From assembly GCA_008931825.1 (NCBI GenBank), contig QXVZ01025713.1, positions 1 through 25,610 of the forward strand: a stretch of DNA of 25,610 nucleotides, in the 5' to 3' direction. The notes under the pieces are model-generated. The model ran no database searches and was not told where the DNA came from. It was given only the letters and a program-made list of their open reading frames with translations. Source of the DNA: Phallusia fumigata. Taxonomy: Eukaryota > Chordata > Ascidiacea > Phlebobranchia > Ascidiidae. Both the position numbers and the translations under genes were made by a program. Shown piece after piece: positions 9,501 through 18,500 of this stretch (the first letter of the stretch is position 1; each line of letters begins with the position of its first letter).

Positions 9501-12500
9501 TTAGAGTGCTAGATATTGCTCGTTATAATTACTTTTTGACGTTGTTTCAAATTCAAAATATCTGATTCTGAAGTATAAGGGTTTCCGATGCAGTTTTAAT
9601 TTGCCTTAATCGGTGTGTGGACAGCGAATTCTCAGCTAGTTATTAACTTCGTCACAACATGCAAAGTTAAAACCTAGTCACCTGCGAGGAAGCAGTCCGG
9701 TTCGTGGGTGATGTAAACGGTTTTCCAGCTATAGGGTACCTCTGACTCCCAGGATAGTTTCCGAATCCCGCTTCTGTGAATAAAAAGTCTCAGTGTCAGC
9801 GGGCCAAGGCACAGGTACATCCATACTTCCAAAGCACGACCGAGCTGGGGTTCGAACCCAAAAGCGTTCGATCCTGGGTTGTCAGACAGCGATCTCACCT
9901 GATGACGCATCAGCAGTATTGATGTATTCAGTTCCAGTTCCAGCCGATAAGTTTCTTGTCGTGGTGAGGAAGTTCCCGCTCACATGGACTCCGTCTGTAG
10001 AAAATATGCTAATAGGTAAGCGAAGGCGCCGTGTGACGTCATATCTTTATACTGCTGATGGGAAGTTAGTTAATGAAGTGGTTTCGGACGTGGTTTGCAT
10101 CGATGCGTTGTGGATTGTTGGAAACTGAACAATGGCTTTGATGCTTTGGACAATGAATATATGGGCCTGACCAGCGCATAGTTGCTTGGTGTAGCATTTC
10201 ATGTTCAATACCTCTTTTTATTTTTAGGAACACAAGATTTAAGAGCAGCATAATGTTTTTATTTTAGCTGTGAAGGTAGTTATTTTGTCAATACTTAAAA
10301 AACTAAATTTTTGTCTAGAAAATCATTACTAGATTTGGTATTTGATCGCTAACTTCAGCTTGCCTGAAATTACTGTGAAACCGCACGGGCAAAACGTACT
10401 CTTCACTTTGCCAAAAATCTATTCAGTAAAGGTGTAAAATCGTCAGGAACAACCTGCTTTTACGCTTTACAAATAACAAAAACAATCTAGACAACGCGTG
10501 GCCTTGGGTCTTGTGGTAGACGAATCACGCCAATTGTCACCCAAACTAGAAAAAAGTTGATGCAAACTTAAACAGAAAGTGCAGATACGTTGTTCTCGCT
10601 TTCGACAACCCAGTAAATGCAGGGGAAAGTGGCTTTGTGACACTGGCAATGCGTGGAATTCGCGCAAACACAAACCGCAAGTGTTTGCATAGTAAGCAAT
10701 ACAAGAATGCTAGCAGTGATTGACCGGCGCACAGACTTCGTATCCTCCCATATATAGCTAGGTCGCGGGACGACGGATAGTTTTTTGCCTGTGTTGGATT
10801 ACAACGCGTCGCCTGGCGTGTACGGGCCGCCGCGGGGCACAAGCCACATAATCACTGTTATAGATTTCAATAATTGCGTGCTGATGTGTAGACGGGTGCT
10901 TCAGCGTTAGCGCCGTCGCCTATACCCGTAATAGCTCAACACAGCTGTCGCTCGTGCTAATTACAAACAAACCGACATGGATTTGCGTATTGGGCGACGT
11001 GTACTTGACCGTGTGTTTGGCCGTGTTACGTCAAAGTTACAACGCGTGACGCGCTCGTTTCCGATCTCACCTGGAAGGGGATTCCCCATTTCATCGACCC
11101 TGTATTCCTGCTGGATGTTGAGGGGGACGCGCTTGATTTCGCTGTCGTCTATCGGTGAAAGTCCGTAGCTTGCCTGGAAGAAAGCGATGTTGGTTATACT
11201 AGCAGTGGTATGCAGTCAATCAATACGCCGATAATTGACAGTTCACCGCATTTAGGAACGCAAAAACATAACTGCCAGAGAAATTGCATATGGTGAATAC
11301 ATTGCATTGGAAATGTTTTGACAATCACTATTGCCATCATTAGTGCATAATGACATGAAGCTTAACATTACCACCTAAAAATGCAGGCCTAAAATAGAAG
11401 TAATCACATTTGAGATTAGACTTACTGGCACTGATCGCTTCCTCGCCTCTCTAATGTCCTCCACATCGTCATCCTCATCATCAGGAGGATACGTATACCC
11501 CATCTCATCAACACGACTAATCACTGGGCGATTTGAAGCTTTAAAAACAAAACCAAGTTTACAAATCTCCTTAACATGCAGCAAAAGAATGTAGGTTGCC
11601 TGCTGTGACTGTTGTCCATGTACCTTTATTTGCTTTTGGGGTATTCAGTGCATAAGGTTATACTGTATTCAAAATTCATTTCATTATAAAAGAAATCACT
11701 ATTTGGTCACTAATGTGTTCAATTATAGTGATTTTGCCAGTCAACCACTATCCAGACAAATGTCTTTAGATAAACTGTATCTTTATCTCATACAGATGAA
11801 TCCGTCAGTCCAATCAAGAGTTCACTGTAGTATATTACTGCTTATAAAGCAAAATGCTATGATCAAAAAGCCTACAAAGGGGATTTTTTACATGTCTTGT
11901 GAGGCCAAAATTAGCTATGTCATACGTTTGTTTGGGATCCCAAAACCAATCACACAGTAAAACAAATATTATTTTTCGACCATGTAAATTCCTTTTAAAT
12001 CTGCAGGCACAATCCAGTTAAGTTTGTAGTGTAAAACTGACACTAACATTAACAAAGTCAACTTGGCTGGTAATTGATACAATTACCAACTTTATCACAC
12101 ACAAATCACCAAAACCACCAATCGTCTGTACAGCCATTCAAACTCAATTAACTCTTGGTTGTCCATAAACGATCCATAAGGACGTCACAAAACTGTCAAA
12201 CAAATTGAGACCGTTATTTCGCCACAAAGTTAATTATACCTTTGTTTGGTGGTTGGGGAGGGGGGACGTCGGGCATGCTGTCCAGTCTCTGTTTCTTTGT
12301 GTTAGCCGAGATGTAACGGAGATGTGCGTGAGATGATGCAGGTTGGTCGATGAGAACATCGCTTGCACAGTCGCTTATAGCACCATCGTGTGTGAAGACA
12401 CTGTCTGTTGAAGTTCGACGCTCACAAAACTGCAAAAAAATTTGAATGGTAATTGACTAGTTCAGCTGTGTTTAACCAAAATGCCTCACAAGTTCCAAAT

Positions 12501-15500
12501 CATGTATATATTTTGTTTATAGCAGACACTAAAAACCTCTCACACATCATACAGCTAGTGTTTTTCTATGGGCGGTTCCAGAAAAAAATCAGATTAAGAT
12601 GCAGAAGCCTGTGACCCATAACCAAAACAACCACAAACGTTTATATCAACTCTAATCACTCTGTAACAATAACTCTCAGGCATGCTTAGTGTATGTACAA
12701 CAGAGTTTTAGATCATCTCAACACAAGTATTGGCTTGTGCTTTTCTGCTAACATGTTTTATACCGTTTGTACATTTTGTTTGATGTCCACTGGACCAAAT
12801 ATTACCTTTACTGGCTAGTATACAACACACAGTCCATGGGTTGGGCATGAGTGACTAGCGTTAACCCGAACTGGCTTTATCACAACCCCATTTCCTAATT
12901 TATGTGTCATAAAATGTCAGAAAGTTTTAATTTAAACTGTCACAAAATTTGGCAAAAGTTAGTTTCAAACTTTTCTATTTTCTTACATCATCCTAGCAAA
13001 ACTCTAAAACTGACAGTTTTGTTTGGATAGAAATATTATAGAATTAGGCAACTACATTTTAAAAACTTCTCTGGACTTCCAAAAAATGGATTTAAACACA
13101 CAAATATAACAGATGTATCATTAGCAATTAAACTTAAACAAATTTTACTTACAGAGCATACAAGAACAAAAAAACTCACCAATTTTTTAATGATACAAAT
13201 CCGTTTTAACCAACCCATTATAAAAGCTTAAAACTATCAAGCAGAATTGAAACAACAGCCTAAATATAATTTCCAAGTAACACTTCAACTTTAAGTAAGT
13301 TTGTTCAACCATATATACAGCAAATGTATGCCACACAGAATTAGAATTAACTCTGGTAGGTCAATACACACACTTAAGCATGTCATGCTGTAATTCTTTA
13401 TAATCAGCTGCGTATTAATCATCACCACACCGCAATAACACAGTCTACTACCAACAATGACCTGCTGCTGCTAGTTAAGAAAACCATGTTCTAATTAACG
13501 CATCAGGCAAAGGCCAAACTCAAGGACGCATTTCTTGACGTCAAATACACAAATCCAGGCGCTTTACATTGTAGCTTGTTGTTGTTGGTGCTTATGTTAT
13601 AATAGTGTGACTCACATACCTTTGCATGCAGAAGGGATGGATCATCTGGGGGATCCTCAGAAACAGGGGCAGTGTTGCAATCTGCTAACAGCACATACTC
13701 CGAACTGCTGACCTAATACAACGGAACGGGTCAGATTCTACAGCCTATGACGGCAATAGTAATTGCCTATTAAAAATAAAAAATGAGTGATGTATATAAA
13801 ACCACACAACAATGCCGTTTGGGTCGAACAGTTTTCGTTGGGTGAAACAATAATTAGTTACCACAATTTGATTTAAATCACCAAATATATTGCATGAGGG
13901 GTTAGGTTTCACCCAACAACGGAAGGGGTTAAGTTACTGCATCCCACTCTACACAATTTGACTACTACACTATTGAATGCAAAACAAGGGTAGCATATGG
14001 GTTCACTTTACACATTGTCCTGTTAATTGCACATGTGCATACATTGCATACATGGATGTTTATGCTAACATGCAACAGTTACAGTATTCTGAAAAATCAC
14101 AACACTGTGAAGATAAAATTCAAACATAGTAGGGGCAATTATTTTACAATTTTAGAATCATTGCATTGTTATTATTCCGAAAAATGATTAAACCCAATTG
14201 TTAAAACAAAAAACAAAACACAGTGTAAACATTTTATCGATTTTTATTAGTACTAGGATTTTGATCATTTAGAAAATATATTGGTAATAAAACAAAACTC
14301 AAGACTCTGCAACAAACAATAGGAAATCAGGGTAAACCACAGTATGCAGCCAATTATCGGTACTAAATCACATTTACCTGTAAAGAGGGGTCAATGGCAA
14401 AGCTATATCCATTTTTTTCGCCCATCATTTTTCTGGCATTGTCTGGGGTTCCTGCAACAGACACTCTTCCCGAGGCAGTCGACGAGGTGCTTGTACTTCC
14501 ATCGACGAGGTTTTTTTCATGGTCGGGTATGTTTCCGTTTGCATCCACTGGGTCTGATTGGATGGGAATGGAACGCCGCGTAATTGTGTTTTGGGGGCGG
14601 GGAAGTGGGATGGGCACTTCTGAACCAAGTGGTACCCTGGAAAGGTTCATAAAAAATAATGATTTCTTGTTCATAGAAGATACTATAAAAATGGATTTTG
14701 CTTTTTTCTTTCCTAAAAACAACATCCTATCAGAAAAACAGCTTATTTTGTGTTGACATGCTAAACCATACGTAATAATAAAAACTGCTGGTACAGCCCA
14801 ATGAAAAAAGTTTGTGAATTCATACACAGAGGTAAAAACTATGTTATCTTGTTTCAACTAGTTGCTAGATGCAGGTGTTCACTTGCACTATTATGGCAGG
14901 TGGGGAAAGGGGGGGGACATATTCAAACTATTTTTAATGTCAGTAAAATGTGTAGGATCGGATGTGTATTGATGATTAAAATATGTGGATAGAATGATTC
15001 AAAAAAACAGGAAAATGGTTATGTAGCGGTACATTTGCCATTATGCTATCCCACACACAGGTACATGTTTTTTAACCCACTCCATGTCAGTAAGTTTTTA
15101 CTCACCCATCCTCGTTGTTCAGTAAAGCCTCATTCATGTTAGGTGGATAATTACGACCGGTGATTGGCTGAACTGCCTTAAATGTTTGCTGCTGCGACCC
15201 AAGATCTGCTTGATTCTCAGGTGAATCTTAAAATAAGGTGATAAGTCATAATTTACATACAGTTGAGAAATACTACAACAGAGTCCAGACTTGTGAGAAA
15301 AATACACAGGTCCACCAAAGAAATTGCACAATGCAAATACTAAAATATGTAACAAACTTGCATTTATTTCTGGCATTTATTATTGTTTTATTTCAAATTT
15401 AAAATCAGATTTAACTAACCCTACAATATGGCCTGCATGACATCATACTATTATGGATGTGCCAAATTTTCGGGGTTGTAAAAAAACCTACCATGATTGA

Positions 15501-18500
15501 AACCGCATAAATCACACAGATAACGGACCCACGAAGCCATTTCCAAACTGGTGTCGGCCACCAAATAGTAGGTCCTGTTTTTTGTGACTATATCAAACAC
15601 ATACTGCTGAGTAGGGTCCTTTTTTTCGTACTTTATCGGCACATTTGCATCGATCTACAAACAAAACAGGTGAAAAATCAATCAAGGGCAAGTTGAACAT
15701 GATCTGCACTTTGCACAAACAATTCGATGCAAGAAGATAACCCATAAATAGACCTGACCAATGGTAGAACAGTTTAACAGTCCGGTCCTAGTGGCACCAA
15801 ATTAGGCTGGCACTGCCATTAGCATGTTGCAAAATAAACAAAGCAGCACAAAACATGAGCCGCGGTGTCGGCAAGCTCGTTACTTCGGCACTGTATCGAG
15901 ATTAATCTTTGTGATAATAAAAAAAGGTTTAGATCGGTGCAATTCAGTACAAGTTATATTTATATTGCAATTTCTTATCATTTTGCAGGTGTATTTGTAT
16001 TTTTGTTAAGTACAGATGCTGTTATCTAACCTGAGAGCACTCGTTAAGGCTTATAGCACGAATCGGCTTCTTGGACCCTTGATGACGGAAATATTCCAAA
16101 ACGTTGGGATCACCAGAAAGTCTACCCGATCTTAACACAAACCAGCGTTTTTTCCAAGCCTGCAAATTGTAAGAATTTTTTAGCAAACCTTTCAAGGCTT
16201 TAAAAAAACATCTAAACACTATGGAAAATTTCTACCAATATCAATAGGCCTCAAAAAAACTGCAAAGTAGAAATATTTAAAAACATAACTGCCGGAGAAC
16301 TTACATATCGTGAATAGATTTTTTTGAAAACATTTTGACAATCACTGTGGTCATTACCAGAGCATACTAACGAGAAGCACTAAAACCATGGGTATTGCAA
16401 TAAAATGTATTCACCAAAAAGAAGTTCTCAGGCAGTTAAGTTTTTATTTAGAACTCTTTTAGGTTGCAGCACAGGTGTCGATGCTACTACACTTGACTTA
16501 AATACTAAAACAAGGTTGTTACAAATTGTAAATCGAAAACATTGGCTATTAAAACCACAGACCCTCAGAACAAGATGCTTGCCAACACAAAGTGATGTCA
16601 GCATCTTTATAAAGGTTAATTACTCAACGTGGTGTTTTCCCATGAGATGGTACACAACATGCTCCAAGAATGACAACAATAACAACTGATGCTGAGCCAG
16701 CAAAACCTTTCTTCTAACTCAAAACAAAGTAACCAACTGTGCTATCTGTCACAACAACACAGTTGTTTCTCCACATGCTACCCCCTTTGTGTGCTGTCCA
16801 ATGTACACATAAATATATATATACGCCTCTCATACGTTGTAGTCTTATGACCAGGGCGAACCACGCCAAAACAGCAGAAGGAATTGTTTGCGTAAATTTC
16901 CGAACTGTGACGAACTGGAACCAAGCCACTAAAGTCAGGCCTAACGTCAGGTTTGTGTGATCCACATAGCCGGCTAATCATTAACAGAAGTAAAATGGCA
17001 TTAGTGTTTACACAAAACTGCTAAACAGTCGACGTTACCGCTCATAGGCGAAACAGGTGCACCCCACGGCAGAAGACAACGCCTTTAATGCAATTGCAGT
17101 CGACAACAGAACCAAATTCCATTCCGCCCGTTAATTTAATAAGTTACTTACATAAGATTTTCAGCAGTAAATATTGCCTCTTTGACACCAAAATATGGCG
17201 ACAAAAGACTATCACAATCCACCTGATAATAAACTGACTGGCACACTACAGAACTACCACGCACACATCGTAAGATTTTAGCGTACAGCCAACATTCCTG
17301 CCGTCAACACGATGTAACTAAAACCACCGCCACCCACACGGATTTACTCACACACATCACGTCACTTTTGCCCAAAAAAAGTCCTTATCTAAAGTGACGG
17401 CCTCTTTGCGTGGCTCGCAACTTTTCATAGCCAACGCTCAGTAAACCAGGCAGCACCTCGCTGAAAAGGCCAATCATAGTCTGTTTTTAACGCTTCGCTT
17501 GGCGAGGTGCTGAAGCGAGTACAAAGGAGTGCCCCTTGCCCTTTTGTTACGGTCCCGAAATCTCCGTAACCGTACGGGGGCTTCCCGAAGTCGCCACTCC
17601 TATGACTCACAAAGGGAATGCTCGACGCGTGACGTAATGGAGCTTCGTTTCAATACAAGTATAGCAGAGCCACGCGTGGGCACGTGAGGGCCACGTGACA
17701 ACAGCTGTCTGTTTCTGAAAGACATTGTGAGGGTTGACAAGGGTCCATGTTTTTTTTTTGAAAATGTCCGAACTGGTCCGGTCTTTGAACCAGTGGGACG
17801 ATTGGCGAAGTCTTCGTCGGTCTTTTTCCGTGTTTGAAAGCCAATCACATATGCATAACAAGTTTCGAGGGCAATCGAACAACTCTTGTTTAAACTTATC
17901 ACGTGGGGTAATCGGGCCTGTCTTTGGGTCCAAACAGCTCTACAATACACCGAGCTCCCGGTTACGAAACTACACAAAGAAGAGGGTTTGTTGTTGAGGG
18001 TACACGGCCGTCTGCACGGTTCTGGAACAACGAACTTGCTTGCACAACTTTTGTCGGGGAGCGGTAACTGCACGAAACGTGCCCACTGGTTTAAAAACTC
18101 TTCATCTGGTTAAAAAAATCGAAGCATTTATGCACATTTACCCATTTTAAACATAATTAGTCGTTTCGTTTTTTAAAACAAGGACAAAGGTCAATTTCAT
18201 TAATCCAAATCTATATTTGCATTTTTGTACATCTCTTATCGACACTGATGCCCGAACAAAAAGATCCCAGCAAGTAATTCTGTTACATATTACATGCTTC
18301 ATTGTTTGTTTTTACATCTTTTGCCGACATTGGTGGCTAACAACAAGGTCCAAAAGTAATAGTTTTACGTTACAATGACGAGCCGTCGCAAACAATATTA
18401 CAACGAAATATATGTGTCTTGTGCTACTGAGAAACTTTTTAACAATCAAACAGGTTCCGCAAAGATTGTAATGCACTTCTGCCAATGACATAACAGATAG

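Noticed and set aside
10546-10842. 98-codon minus-strand frame in GAB intron 9
   Set aside because: No recognisable motif, and it would sit between two phase-compatible GAB exons.
16405-16689. 94-codon plus-strand frame ending in an Asn run
   Set aside because: Ends in a simple AAC/AAT repeat, overlaps repeat-rich intron sequence, no family recognised.
17600-18073. 157-codon minus-strand frame and several overlapping frames in GAB intron 1
   Set aside because: Frames overlap on both strands in a CpG-rich block, show no domain, no conserved motif and no splice structure; they fit chance openness.
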